From: Planctomycetaceae bacterium
GTDB taxonomy: Bacteria; Planctomycetota; Planctomycetia; Planctomycetales; Planctomycetaceae
Length of the DNA: 33,535 bases
Assembly (NCBI GenBank): GCA_029259845.1
Contig: JAJDEI010000228.1
Location: 1-33,535 of the forward strand
Direction of reading: 5' to 3'
The notes under the pieces are model-generated. The model searched no databases, was not told the DNA's origin, and saw only the letters and a list, made by a program, of their open reading frames with translations. Of this stretch, positions 7,516 through 15,373 are shown one piece after another; positions within the stretch are counted from its first letter, which is position 1, and every line of letters begins with the position of its first letter. Made by a program: the position numbers and the translations under genes.

Positions 7516-8637
7516 TCAGGAATCGGATGGGGCCAATCTTCCCTGAACATAGGCATCTTTTCCCGTTTTCAGGAAAACTGCGGATTCAAGGTCGAATGCG
7601 TCAGCAATGCGGGCGCAGCCCTCGCCGCCAACCGGAGAGAGGCTGTCCCGACCGCCGAGCACCGTGGTTCCGATGAACACGTGCGCCCAGTCGGCAGCCT
7701 TCGCGTCCAGGCAGGAGCCAAGCACCTCGCTCCCTCCTTCGACCAGCACGTTCGTCATCCGTCGCCGTCCCAGTTCGTCAAGCAGCGCGCTCCATTGCGG
7801 GCGACCGGCTGCGTCGGTCTCACAGGCGATGATCCCGACTCCCGCTCGTTGCAAGGCCTCGGTCGCATCGCACGGGGCGTGCGAACCGCAGGCCAGAACA
7901 ACTGGAATGTCGCGGGCGGTCCGAACCAGTTGCGAGTCAAGAGGCAGTCGCGCGCGGCTGTCCAGAACGATACGGGCGGGAACTCGTGATCCGGGAGGAC
8001 GGGCCGTCAGACGAGGATCGTCCGCGAGGGCCGTGCCGATGCCGACGATGATCGCATCCATGCGGCCCCGAAGCTGGTGGACGACCGCGCGCGACTCCTC
8101 CGAGGTGATCCATTGCGAATCGCCAGTGCGGGTCGCGATCCGGCCATCGAGTGACATGGCCCACTTGGCATGCACGAACGGCCGGCCCGTTGTCACCAGT
8201 TTGGTGAACGGTGCAATCAACCGTTGGGCGTCATCCTGGAGGAGTCCCAGGTCAACTTCAATTCCCTGTGATCGCAGCCGTTCGGCACCGCTCTGATCAC
8301 CATGACGGGCGGGGTCCGCGGTCGCCACAATGACGCGTGACACCCCCGCCTGTTCGATGCCTGTGGTGCAAGGTGGTGTCTGACCCCGGTGATTGCACGG
8401 TTCGAGCGTCACGAACAAGGTCGCGCCGCAGGCCGCCTCCCCCGCCGCCTGCAAGGCATTGACTTCCGCATGCGGCCCACCGAAGCGTTCGTGTGCCCCC
8501 TCGCCGAGCAACTGCAACTCGTCATCGACCACAACCGCGCCCACCGGCGGGTTGGGCTCGACCGCACCGACTCCCTGCTCCGCCAGCTCAATCGCCCGGC
8601 GCATCACCGCTTCCGGATTGGCGAATTTCGTCGTCAC
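7516..8637 (-). CDS. ribD: Bifunctional riboflavin biosynthesis deaminase/reductase RibD
   Basis: The enzyme deaminates the pyrimidine intermediate from GTP cyclohydrolase II and then reduces its ribose side chain, two cytosolic steps of riboflavin synthesis. The N-terminal deaminase domain has the PNPPVGAVVV motif and the zinc site HAEV...PCNHRGQTPPC (H56, E58, C81, C90 counted from the GTG). The C-terminal reductase domain begins FVHAKWAMSLDGRIAT and has QWITSEESR, VGIGTALADDPRLTAR and NVLVEGGSEVLG. The frame is open a further 31 codons upstream, but those codons come from the repeat at 8676-8750. GTG at 8635-8637 gives an N-terminus of family length; ATG at 8602-8604 (MRRAIELA), with GGAAG ahead, is the alternative. 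No other riboflavin gene is nearby. Confidence 0.93.
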   Translation of the reverse strand: MTTKFANPEAVMRRAIELAEQGVGAVEPNPPVGAVVVDDELQLLGEGAHERFGGPHAEVNALQAAGEAACGATLFVTLEPCNHRGQTPPCTTGIEQAGVSRVIVATADPARHGDQSGAERLRSQGIEVDLGLLQDDAQRLIAPFTKLVTTGRPFVHAKWAMSLDGRIATRTGDSQWITSEESRAVVHQLRGRMDAIIVGIGTALADDPRLTARPPGSRVPARIVLDSRARLPLDSQLVRTARDIPVVLACGSHAPCDATEALQRAGVGIIACETDAAGRPQWSALLDELGRRRMTNVLVEGGSEVLGSCLDAKAADWAHVFIGTTVLGGRDSLSPVGGEGCARIADAFDLESAVFLKTGKDAYVQGRLAPSDS

Positions 8638-8938
8638 GGTTTTCGTCGAGTTGTGTTGGTCGTTGAGGAATGGAGTTCTCTCGTTCCCAAGCTTCTCTCG
8701 TTCCCAAACTCCGGTTTCTCTCGTTCCCAAACTCCGGTTTGGGAACGCCCTTTCGAGAAACTCCGTTTCTCGTCGTTCGCTCAGCAGAGGTGACTACGTA
8801 CCAAGGGTCGCGAAACAGAGCTTCGACGATGCGTGTTCCCACACAGAGTTTGGGAACAAGAGTTGTTGCCCGGTCAAGCACGGGCTTCCTGCCGCTCCGC
8901 GGCACCGTTTGAGACAACCGGTGCTACCCCGCTGTCTG
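8638..8938. other. Repeat-filled spacer upstream of ribD
   Basis: Besides the TTCCCAAACTCC repeats listed separately, the right part (8880-8925) carries CGGCACCGTTTGAGACAACC and GGTGCTACCCC. This closely resembles the inside of the 186-bp element at 17973-18158 (CGGCACCGGTTGGGACAACC). No gene is seen. Confidence 0.5.
8676..8750. repeat. R3: tandem and inverted TTCCCAAACTCC repeats
   Basis: TTCTCTCGTTCCCAA occurs three times in tandem (from 8676, 8693 and 8716). The last two copies continue into ACTCCGG. The final copy is followed by its own inverse, TTTGGGAACG, making a hairpin. Another partial copy (GTTCCCACACAGAGTTTGGG, then AAC) lies at about 8832-8855, and a related perfect palindrome lies at 25941-25970. 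The block occupies the expected promoter region of ribD. Confidence 0.65.
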
Positions 8939-9292
8939 TCATTGAAGCACAATCTGTTTTTTGATGGTCGTGATGCACGGAGCGACCCATTGATCGAATT
9001 GGAGGTCGCAACTCACCATCAGTGTGTCACCGGCGTCAAACCCTCCCGGGACTGTGATCACCAGAGAACCAACATGGACCTCATTTTGCGACAGGATCAC
9101 TTCATCCGAGTGAACGACTGAGATTTTCCGCAGGGAGTTCACGACGAAGTTCGGCTTGATCGTGATGAGGACGGATGTGGAACGTCGTTCACGCTGAGAG
9201 AGGTGGAATGTGGGTGGTGTCAGGTTGAAAACCAGCAAGTAGCCCGCAAGCGTTATGAAGAGGAATCCGAAGGTGATGCCGAACCGTTTCAT
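8939..9292 (-). CDS. Small membrane-anchored hypothetical protein
   Basis: This 117-residue protein is not recognised. It starts at the ATG at 9290-9292. A hydrophobic segment at residues 3-25 (FGITFGFLFITLAGYLLVFN) probably anchors it, with the C-terminal ~90 residues outside the cytoplasm. That part is beta-rich (STSVLITIKPNFVVNSL, then VHVGSLVITVPGGFDAGDTL), suggesting a small beta-sandwich. The layout resembles pilin-like or DUF-type planctomycete exported proteins, but no family could be named. Upstream support is modest (GAAG before the start). It lies about 300 bp upstream of ribD on the same strand. Confidence 0.55.
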   Translation of the reverse strand: MKRFGITFGFLFITLAGYLLVFNLTPPTFHLSQRERRSTSVLITIKPNFVVNSLRKISVVHSDEVILSQNEVHVGSLVITVPGGFDAGDTLMVSCDLQFDQWVAPCITTIKKQIVLQ

Positions 9293-9541
9293 CGCGATCA
9301 GTTGTCTTCTTCTAAATCACCATCCCTTGCAACAACGCGTACTCCCGAAATCCGCTGGCTCGCGAAGCGACAAGATGACTCACACTCAGCGTCGGAACGT
9401 TCCAGACTCGCTGCGAGCCGAGCGTGAGGCTCCCTTTGCCTGCGGCACCCAGCCGCATCGGCTGGGCCACCCGCCCTCTTCGAAGAACGGGTCTCCCGCC
9501 CGCTCTCCGTGTGTCCGCGACTCCGTGGTTCATGAACCGGG

Positions 9542-10906
9542 TTACAGTCCGACGCCTTCAACCGCGATCTCATCGATTTCAAGGGCCTGTAATCGTTGGA
9601 CCATCGCCCAGAGCGTCCATCTCCGGAGCGCGCGGTTGCGGCGTTCGTCGGAGTCGAAACCGGCCGTATTGGCGGCGTAGAGGTAGTCCATGTGGGGGCG
9701 CAGTTCGTCGAACCCGTAGTCGCGCGGATTCTGGCCGATGAGGTGGATCATCGCCGCCAACGCCACATCGCGGACCTGCGAACTGAACACAATCCGGTCG
9801 CCACCTTGCTGTGGGAGAGATTTTTGGCGGAGAGATGGCGGGGAATCGAACGAACGGGCGGCCGATTCTGAAAGAGATCGAGCCGTCTCACGCACGCGAA
9901 GCCGCAATTCGCCCCTCGTGGTGCCCTTCGCGTGACCCTGCCGCTGTGACAGGACCGAGTCGTCGGCCAGCAGAATCTCGAGCTCGGCGAGGTGCTCCGG
10001 CCCGCCCAGCTTGGCGACAGCGAAAATGGCGTTTTGAATCTGACTCCCTTGCGCCTGCGAACGGATCAATTGCAGCGACGGTTCGACCCCCGACGCGAAC
10101 CCGTATTGCACGGCGATTGCAACGCGTTGCGCGGGGGACACGTCGTCTGCGTCGGCGATCCAGCGAGACAACAAACGCCTCAGCGCGGAATCGCCGGCGG
10201 AACTCAGTTCGTCCCGGACGGCTCGCTGTCCAAACACGACCGTCATGACCGAGTGGGCGGTTCCGTTGATGTCCAGTTGGGGGTCCAGCATAACGAACAA
10301 CAGCACGGCGACCGTCGCCGGGGACATGCGGGACGCCGTCGAATCGCGTTTGGACCGGCGGAACTGCAACACTCGGCGTTCAACAGCCGTCCGCAATTTG
10401 GCGCCGGGCCGGTTTGTCAATCGCATGATTTCCGGCTCGTCGTGATGCATGGCGGCGAACAATTCGCGGGCTGGGGCGTCCCGCCCCACGATCCCTGCGA
10501 ACCGACGCCATCCGGGGAGCAGACTTTCCCAATCGCGGTCTCCACCGGAGACAAACTCGCCGAGAATCCGTTGCTGTTCGGTCCGCTCGATGGTGTCGAG
10601 CAGTTGACTCGCACGGTAGCGGATTTCGAGATCGTTGTGCCGGGCCGCGCGGCGCAGCGAGGGGAGTGCCTCGGCACCCATCTCTTTCAACAGCGCAGCC
10701 GCACGCTCACGGTGGCCATACGACGCGGCTCCCAGTTGCTCGACCAACTGCTCCACCAGCGCGGAACCAACGAGCGGTCCCGGGGAATTGCGAGCCGTTC
10801 CCCCACCCAACTCCGCCGCTGCGGCGTGTGACAGGCCGCTCGCAAGCCCGGCGAGCAGCATCAGGCTCGCCAGCAGGATGCCGCTCGGTCGGAATGGTCG
10901 TCGCAT
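9542..10906 (-). CDS. Exported HEAT-repeat protein
   Basis: A 454-residue protein beginning at ATG 10904-10906 with a classical signal peptide (RRPFRPSGILLASLMLLAGL, then ASGLSHAAAA). The frame remains open 26 codons further to a TTG, but the signal peptide argues for the inner start. HEAT/ARM-like helical pairs are visible after the signal: LVEQLGAASYGHRERAAALL with EMGAEALPSLRRAARHNDLE, and later IFAVAKLGGPEHLAELEILL. The C-terminal part (DVALAAMIHLIGQNPRDYGF) again looks helical. Such proteins are common and numerous in planctomycetes and usually act as protein-binding scaffolds outside the cytoplasm. No catalytic motif is visible and no partner is evident from the neighbours. Confidence 0.75.
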   Translation of the reverse strand: MRRPFRPSGILLASLMLLAGLASGLSHAAAAELGGGTARNSPGPLVGSALVEQLVEQLGAASYGHRERAAALLKEMGAEALPSLRRAARHNDLEIRYRASQLLDTIERTEQQRILGEFVSGGDRDWESLLPGWRRFAGIVGRDAPARELFAAMHHDEPEIMRLTNRPGAKLRTAVERRVLQFRRSKRDSTASRMSPATVAVLLFVMLDPQLDINGTAHSVMTVVFGQRAVRDELSSAGDSALRRLLSRWIADADDVSPAQRVAIAVQYGFASGVEPSLQLIRSQAQGSQIQNAIFAVAKLGGPEHLAELEILLADDSVLSQRQGHAKGTTRGELRLRVRETARSLSESAARSFDSPPSLRQKSLPQQGGDRIVFSSQVRDVALAAMIHLIGQNPRDYGFDELRPHMDYLYAANTAGFDSDERRNRALRRWTLWAMVQRLQALEIDEIAVEGVGL

Positions 10907-11351
10907 CCGCGTCACTCTGGTGCCTCGAAAACTCTGCAGCTTCCACGCGATCAAACGCAGCAGTATCTGAGCCCAACTCAACAATCATACGTCCGGATTG
11001 CTCGGGTCGTCCACAGGAGTGTCCGGACTGCCGACATCAATCCTCCTTTGACGACGAGAACATGCCCCGTTGCGGGACCGTTCTGCGAACATTCAGGGCG
11101 AACGTACGTTTCACGATGGGGGGCTGTCGGCGTTGCCTCCGGGCTAACAGTCATCATGGACTGGCGTTAGCCCGGAGCCAACGGCGACGAGCGACTTCGG
11201 TGCGACGCCCCAACGCCAACAAACCGTGCGCCCTGGGCGAACGGTTATCCGGCGATGACCGTTCTGTAGGTGATCCGTTATACTCTTTTCTTGCGTGGTG
11301 AGCCGCGGACCGAACTTTCCCGATAACAGCCGATGAGGGAGCGCTGATTTT
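10907..11351. other. Divergent promoter region with R2 repeat
   Basis: A 445-base spacer between the divergent HEAT-protein and glutaredoxin-like genes. It contains R2 copy 2 (11126-11188). No coding region is supported. The last 70 bases (ACTCTTTTCTTGCG...GAGGGAG) should include the ribosome binding site and promoter of the rightward pair. Confidence 0.5.
11126..11188. repeat. R2 palindromic repeat, copy 2 (best copy)
   Basis: A 23-bp arm at 11126-11148 (containing TTGCCTCCGGGCTAAC) pairs with 11166-11188 (containing GTTAGCCCGGAGCCAA), with two mismatches around a 17-base loop. The loop contains CATCATGGACTGG, nearly the same as AATCATGGATTGG in the partial copy at 13400. Loop conservation points to a real repeat family rather than a chance hairpin. 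Confidence 0.75.
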
Positions 11352-11876
11352 TTGGAAACTGATTCCCTGGACACTTCCGATCCCTCTTTCCGCCGGACCC
11401 CGGCTGCGGTCGGGACGGCCTGTCTGCTGCTGGGCTTCCTGCTGGCGGCTGTGGTGCTCACCGTGCGTCTCAACGCGGACTGGGGCCACTTGGGCAGCGT
11501 GATCGCCCGGAACCCGGTCCTCTGCTGGGGGATGTCGATCGGGTTGATGCTGGGCGGCATCGCGCTGATCAAGCAGGCATCGCACGACGAGATGGACTGG
11601 GCCCCCGCCCTTCGCGGCCCGAGATTTCGGCAGGCGGTGCTCTACATCCGGAGCGAATGCCCTCTTTGCGACGAAGCGGTCCGTACGCTGAAACCGTACC
11701 GCCCCTATCTGCCCAGGATCGCGAAGGTCGACGTCGACAACGACTCCGAGCTGAAGGAGAGATTTGGGACCTGTGTTCCCGTGCTCGAACTCGATGGTCG
11801 CGTCCGTTTTCGGGGACACGTGAATGAGACGCTGCTGCGTCGGTTGATCGAAGGCTCGCCGCCGGCGCGAGGCTGA
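11352..11876 (+). CDS. Membrane-anchored glutaredoxin-like protein
   Basis: The 174-residue product has two hydrophobic segments (about residues 19-38, VGTACLLLGFLLAAVVLTV, and 54-73, NPVLCWGMSIGLMLGGIALI). A C-terminal glutaredoxin-like domain follows: VLYIRSECPLCDEAV with the redox pair C103/C106, then IAKVDVDNDSELKERFG and the cis-Pro loop CVPVLELDG (P143). It matches the DUF836-type family of short glutaredoxins. The two helices form a hairpin that would leave both ends, and the redox domain, on the cytoplasmic face (inference). The start is a TTG at 11352 with GGGAG about ten bases before it. The gene is followed 25 bp later by the STN-domain gene, so the two are probably co-transcribed. 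Confidence 0.75.
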   Translation: METDSLDTSDPSFRRTPAAVGTACLLLGFLLAAVVLTVRLNADWGHLGSVIARNPVLCWGMSIGLMLGGIALIKQASHDEMDWAPALRGPRFRQAVLYIRSECPLCDEAVRTLKPYRPYLPRIAKVDVDNDSELKERFGTCVPVLELDGRVRFRGHVNETLLRRLIEGSPPARG

Positions 11877-11901
11877 CGATTCGAGGGAAAGGCGACGATT
11901 T

Positions 11902-13173
11902 GTGGACAGGGACACATCAGCGGCGGCATGGGAGGGGGCTTGCTTGTTCGAGCGAAACCGGACTCGCGCGGTCCACATGGTTTTGCTCGCCCTCCTGTGT
12001 CTCGCGGTTGCTCCCGCCGCCGCGCGGGCCCAAGCATCCCCGTCGCCAACTGCGCCGTCGCCGACTGCCACGCCGCTCAAGCCCGTTCCGCTCAAAACAG
12101 GGCATGCGTTCCGACAGGCGTTGCAAGGAGCGGTCAACATCGTTCTCCCTCGTGCTGAGGTGCGCAACCTCATCGACCGCTTGGCAACGATGCACGGCAT
12201 CGCCATCGTGCTCGATCGGCGCATCGACCCGAATCGGCGCATTGATGCGCAACTGACCCAACTCACGCTGCTCGACGGTTTGAAGTTTCTCGCTTCGCAG
12301 ATCGACGCTGAGGCGGCGGTGATCGGTGCCACAGTCGTCATCGGACTGCCGGAGAGTCTCGACCGCATACGAACCGACATTGCCTTACAACAGCAGGCGC
12401 TCAAGGACCGTGACGGCGAGGAGATTCGTCAGCGGACCTTCGCTCTATTGCAGGGGCGAACAGTGCGGTGGGACGACTTGCAGACTCCGGCACAACTGCT
12501 GGGGCGAGTCGCGGACCAGTTTGAATTGACGGTCGACGGGCTCGAACTGGTCCCCCACGACTTGTGGGCGGACGGAGTGCTGTCGAAGGTTGATGCCCCG
12601 GAGGCTCTGGCCCTTGTCGCCGGACAGTTTGACTTGACGTTCGCGTGGAACGACGACCTCACACGGATTCGCTTAACGCCCTCGCCGGCACGCCTGACGG
12701 TTGAACACGTTCACGAAGCGAGCCGGGACCGCATCGAAGCAGCGCTTCCATCCGCGCGCACGGAGTTTCCACGGGCGAAACTGGAACGGTCCGGACGCCG
12801 CCTGCGTGTGACCGGGACGGTGGGCGAACAGGAGCAGATTGCCCGTCTCCTCGACGGCGACTCTGCGCAAGAGGCGATGCCGGCTCCTGATTTGGGTCCG
12901 CTGCGCAATCGCACATTCACGATCACGACAAAACGAGCGACGGTCGTGTCCGTGCTTCGCTACCTGGAAACAAGTGGTGTCCGCATTATCTATGACCCCC
13001 AGCTGTTGGCCGCTGCGGGAATCGATCTGTCCCGGAAGGTCACGCTCTCACTGAAGAACGCAACTGCGGAGGAACTTTTTCGGTCACTCTGCGAACCACT
13101 CGGCTTGGCCTTCGAAATCGAAGGCAAGACCGTGAAGCTCACGCCCCCGCCTGAGAGCCCGGAGAGCTTGTGA
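11902..13173 (+). CDS. Exported protein with STN-like (secretin/TonB short) domains
   Basis: A 423-residue protein from GTG 11902, with AGGGAAAGG about ten bases upstream. A signal peptide spans about residues 22-44 (RAVHMVLLALLCLAVAPAAA), followed by a Pro/Ser/Thr linker. The body has repeated alpha/beta units like the STN domain found at the front of secretins and TonB receptors. One is near residue 100 (IAIVLDRRIDPNRRIDAQLT, then LLDGLKFLASQI). A middle unit is near 180-260. A last unit is at about 340-415 (VRIIYDPQLLAAAGIDLSRK, then NATAEELFRSLCEPLGLAFE). There is no secretin pore or TonB barrel. Planctomycetes carry many such short STN proteins of unknown role; binding to an envelope partner is inference. 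Confidence 0.75.
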   Translation: MDRDTSAAAWEGACLFERNRTRAVHMVLLALLCLAVAPAAARAQASPSPTAPSPTATPLKPVPLKTGHAFRQALQGAVNIVLPRAEVRNLIDRLATMHGIAIVLDRRIDPNRRIDAQLTQLTLLDGLKFLASQIDAEAAVIGATVVIGLPESLDRIRTDIALQQQALKDRDGEEIRQRTFALLQGRTVRWDDLQTPAQLLGRVADQFELTVDGLELVPHDLWADGVLSKVDAPEALALVAGQFDLTFAWNDDLTRIRLTPSPARLTVEHVHEASRDRIEAALPSARTEFPRAKLERSGRRLRVTGTVGEQEQIARLLDGDSAQEAMPAPDLGPLRNRTFTITTKRATVVSVLRYLETSGVRIIYDPQLLAAAGIDLSRKVTLSLKNATAEELFRSLCEPLGLAFEIEGKTVKLTPPPESPESL

Positions 13174-13185
13174 ATTCTTCGGAGA

Positions 13186-13282
13186 AAACACCCGGTGTCT
13201 CATCATTTCGGGAAACGTTGAGGACCATCGCCGCGGAAATCAGGCTGCTCGCGTCCTCGTTGGTTCGAGACACCGGGTGTTT
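13186..13282. repeat. Perfect 16-bp inverted repeat, 65-base loop
   Basis: AAACACCCGGTGTCTC (13186-13201) and GAGACACCGGGTGTTT (13267-13282) are exact complements. An inner GAGGAC...GTCCTC stem could stack on it. It starts 13 bases after the STN gene's stop, so it may act as a 3'-end or terminator structure despite lacking a T-run. Confidence 0.7.
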
Positions 13283-13399
13283 GGGCACACGTTGAGAAAA
13301 AATCACACCCTCGGAGCGTCAGCGATGGGTCCCAGGCGGTCCGGTGACCTGTCCAGCGCGAACGTGTTTTTGACAAAGGGGAGTTGTCGACAGTTCGCC

Positions 13400-13440
13400 G
13401 TCGGCGTTGCCTCCGGGCCAACCAGAATCATGGATTGGCG
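13400..13440. repeat. R2 repeat, partial copy 3
   Basis: GTCGGCGTTGCCTCCGGG then CCAAC matches the left arm of R2 copy 2 with one change, and the loop AATCATGGATTGGCG matches its loop. The right arm has decayed (GTCAGGC in place of GTTAGCC). Confidence 0.6.
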
Positions 13441-13476
13441 TCAGGCAATCTCATCAGATCGCGGGAGGGGCCGGCG

Positions 13477-14823
13477 TCAGGCACCGGGTTCTGAGGTCGC
13501 AGGGCCGCCCCTTGGCGTCGCCGGGCGCGCCTGACGCCGCTCGTTACGGGACGGAGGACGATCGGATGCCTTGATGCGGACGGTGATCGTGCCCGAGTTA
13601 TCGGCCAAGTGCCCCCAGCCGTCCTGGCATCGAAGAAACAGATCGCCGGACGCCGGTGCTGTGAATGTCCCTTCTGCCGCCAATGCGAAAGGCGCGCTCA
13701 ACTGGCCGTCCGAGAACACCACGCCGATGAGCTTCCCGGCCCCTTCTTCGGAGCCATTGGCGTCGATCGCCACGCCGCCGCTGGCGATAGTCCAGCTTCC
13801 TTCAGTCGCAAACTCATAGGTTGCGTCCGCCGTGACGCAAAGTCGCGATGCCTGCCAGCCATGGTCGGCAGCGATTTTGGAAACCACCGGACGCCCGCCG
13901 CGGGGGGAGCGAAACTTCGTCTTCCAATCCCAACGGCACAGGTCGACGCGGTAACCGGGCTCCAGGTTCTGGAGGAGCAAGCGGTACTCGAAATCAATCT
14001 CCTCCGCCTGAGTCCCATAGACTTGCCAGAAGCCGACATTCCGAAGGGTCGGATTGAGCAGTTGCAAGCCGAGCGGCTTGAACCGAAGGGCGTAGTTGGG
14101 GTTGTGTCCGAGCAGATGACAGAGCGCCCAACGGGACGCATAGTTCTGCCAGGAGTCGCCCGATGTTTGCAGCCGGCTGTCGACGATCGCCTGCAGTGGC
14201 TTTGGGTCACTCCGTTTGAGAAACCGGATGACCTGCAGCGGTGCCTGCACGCTGTTGTCATCCTGTTCCTGCCAGTAGTTGCCGACTTCGGCCATGCCTT
14301 CGGCGTACCACACCGGCCCGCACGTGCCAAAGGCATGCGTGCAATAGGCGTGGACGGCTTCGTGCTGAGGCGTGCCTCGGTCGGCGACGGCGTAGACGGT
14401 GGCCTTGCTCCGGAAGGCGTTGCCGCTGACGACGGTCTCGGAGACCGTCAGCCCACCCCCGCGGCGAATGGACTGGACGCCGGCCCGGTCCATGCTGGCG
14501 ACCTGTTCCGCAGGCCAGCGGGTGAAGTCTTTGGCGACATACATGGGGATGACCCCGCGATGGGGCCGGCCCCAATAGGCGGAGACGAGCCGCAGCATGG
14601 TCTCGAGCCTCGCAAGCAACTCCCGGGCTTCTTCCTCGGACAAGTCCGTTGTGATCAGGAAACTTTTCGACCGGACCGTCCGCAGCCCACCCTCGCGATC
14701 GGCGTCGGTTGTCGCTTCCCGTTTCTCCGGACCGGCCAGGGCAACGGACGGCGCGCGGCCTCCTGCCAACAGGCTCAGCCCGATCACGATTGCCACCACG
14801 GTTGCATTCGGAGTGCGGGACAT
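13477..14823 (-). CDS. Exported DUF1570 peptidase-like protein with C-terminal LecA-like domain
   Basis: A 448-residue protein from ATG 14821-14823 with a signal peptide (TPNATVVAIVIGLSLLAGGR). The frame extends 24 codons upstream, but those codons come from the GCCAAG repeat. The central DUF1570-type domain has a zinc-protease-like HEAVH (H154, E155, H158) and a downstream Glu in VWYAEGMAE (E175), the gluzincin layout. Activity is plausible but not shown. The C-terminal ~110 residues (KLIGVVFSDGQLSAPFALAA, then GTFTAPASGDLFLRCQDGWG, then DNSGTITVRI) resemble the PA-IL/LecA-type calcium-dependent carbohydrate-binding domain. An exported glycan-targeted protease is a reasonable inference. The tail after residue 425 is Arg/Pro-rich and probably disordered. 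Confidence 0.8.
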   Translation of the reverse strand: MSRTPNATVVAIVIGLSLLAGGRAPSVALAGPEKREATTDADREGGLRTVRSKSFLITTDLSEEEARELLARLETMLRLVSAYWGRPHRGVIPMYVAKDFTRWPAEQVASMDRAGVQSIRRGGGLTVSETVVSGNAFRSKATVYAVADRGTPQHEAVHAYCTHAFGTCGPVWYAEGMAEVGNYWQEQDDNSVQAPLQVIRFLKRSDPKPLQAIVDSRLQTSGDSWQNYASRWALCHLLGHNPNYALRFKPLGLQLLNPTLRNVGFWQVYGTQAEEIDFEYRLLLQNLEPGYRVDLCRWDWKTKFRSPRGGRPVVSKIAADHGWQASRLCVTADATYEFATEGSWTIASGGVAIDANGSEEGAGKLIGVVFSDGQLSAPFALAAEGTFTAPASGDLFLRCQDGWGHLADNSGTITVRIKASDRPPSRNERRQARPATPRGGPATSEPGA

Positions 14824-14870
14824 GACAAACCGATTCCTGATCAGCGCTTGGGACTCCAGCGCAGGGTTGA

Positions 14871-15066
14871 ACCGCCAAGATGCCAAGAGCGCCAAATCAA
14901 GTTCTTGACAAGACGTACGGAGTACGGTGCCGTTTTCTGGTCAACGAATCCCTGCTGGGAAGAGTTTGCCCGAATGCTCATGTCGACTTGGCAGGCCCGT
15001 GGCAGACACAAATGATTCATGCGTCTTTTGGCGGACTTGGCGAACTTGGCGTCTTGGCGGTTTTTT
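14871..15066. repeat. R4: inverted pair of GCCAAG-type 9-mer arrays
   Basis: At 14871-14896 the units read ACCGCCAAGATGCCAAGAGC, then GCCAAA. At 15026-15066 the complementary array reads TTTTGGCGGACTTGGCGAAC, then TTGGCGTCTTGGCGG, then TTTTTT. The two face each other across about 130 bases. Such 9-mer arrays are frequent spacer repeats in planctomycetes and give spurious reading frames. Confidence 0.6.
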
Positions 15067-15206
15067 GCCCCGTCGGCTCCGCGCAGCCACATTGGCGCGT
15101 GCAACGGGGTGCGAATGTGGCGGCCATCCAGCCTTCACTGTAACGGCGTCGCCACTGGAAATTCAACGTGCCCGTGACTTGCTGTGAGAGCCGAGATTCG
15201 TGTCTG

Positions 15207-15222
15207 TGGTACGTCGGTTGCG
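15207..15222 (+). promoter_or_regulatory. Sigma-54 (RpoN) -24/-12 promoter of amtB
   Basis: TGGTACGTCGGTTGCG matches the sigma-54 consensus TGGYACR-N4-TTGCW at all fixed bases except the last. The invariant GG (15208-15209) and GC (15220-15221) are exactly 10 bases apart. Transcription would start near 15232, giving a leader of about 140 bases. Placement in front of an ammonium transporter and PII genes is where NtrC/RpoN control is expected. An NtrC enhancer site was not clearly identified. Confidence 0.7.
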
Positions 15223-15373
15223 TTATCGGCTCCCGTCGAATCGGACGGTCCGACTCAATCGGCTTCCCTTTCTCGCGAGATTCAACGGAGCTGGTGACAG
15301 CCAGGCAGCCCGCCGAGGGCCATCGCGGGAATAGGTAAGTGCACGAATCTCCTGAGCGCTCAAGGGGTTACAC

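Larger units (their letters stand above)
13174..13476. other. Convergent-gene spacer with hairpins
   Basis: A 303-base spacer between the converging STN and DUF1570 genes. It contains the 16-bp perfect inverted repeat at 13186-13282 and a partial R2 copy starting at 13400. No gene is seen. Confidence 0.5.
14824..15373. other. Divergent regulatory region of DUF1570 gene and amtB
   Basis: A 550-base spacer. The part next to the DUF1570 gene carries inverted arrays of the GCCAAG repeat (14871-15066). The part next to amtB carries the sigma-54-type promoter (15207-15222) and a ~140-base leader. No gene is seen. Confidence 0.55.

Noticed and set aside
13609-15015. A 468-codon open frame on the + strand opposite the DUF1570 gene
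   Set aside because: Antisense shadow; the minus strand has the HEAVH motif and a signal peptide.
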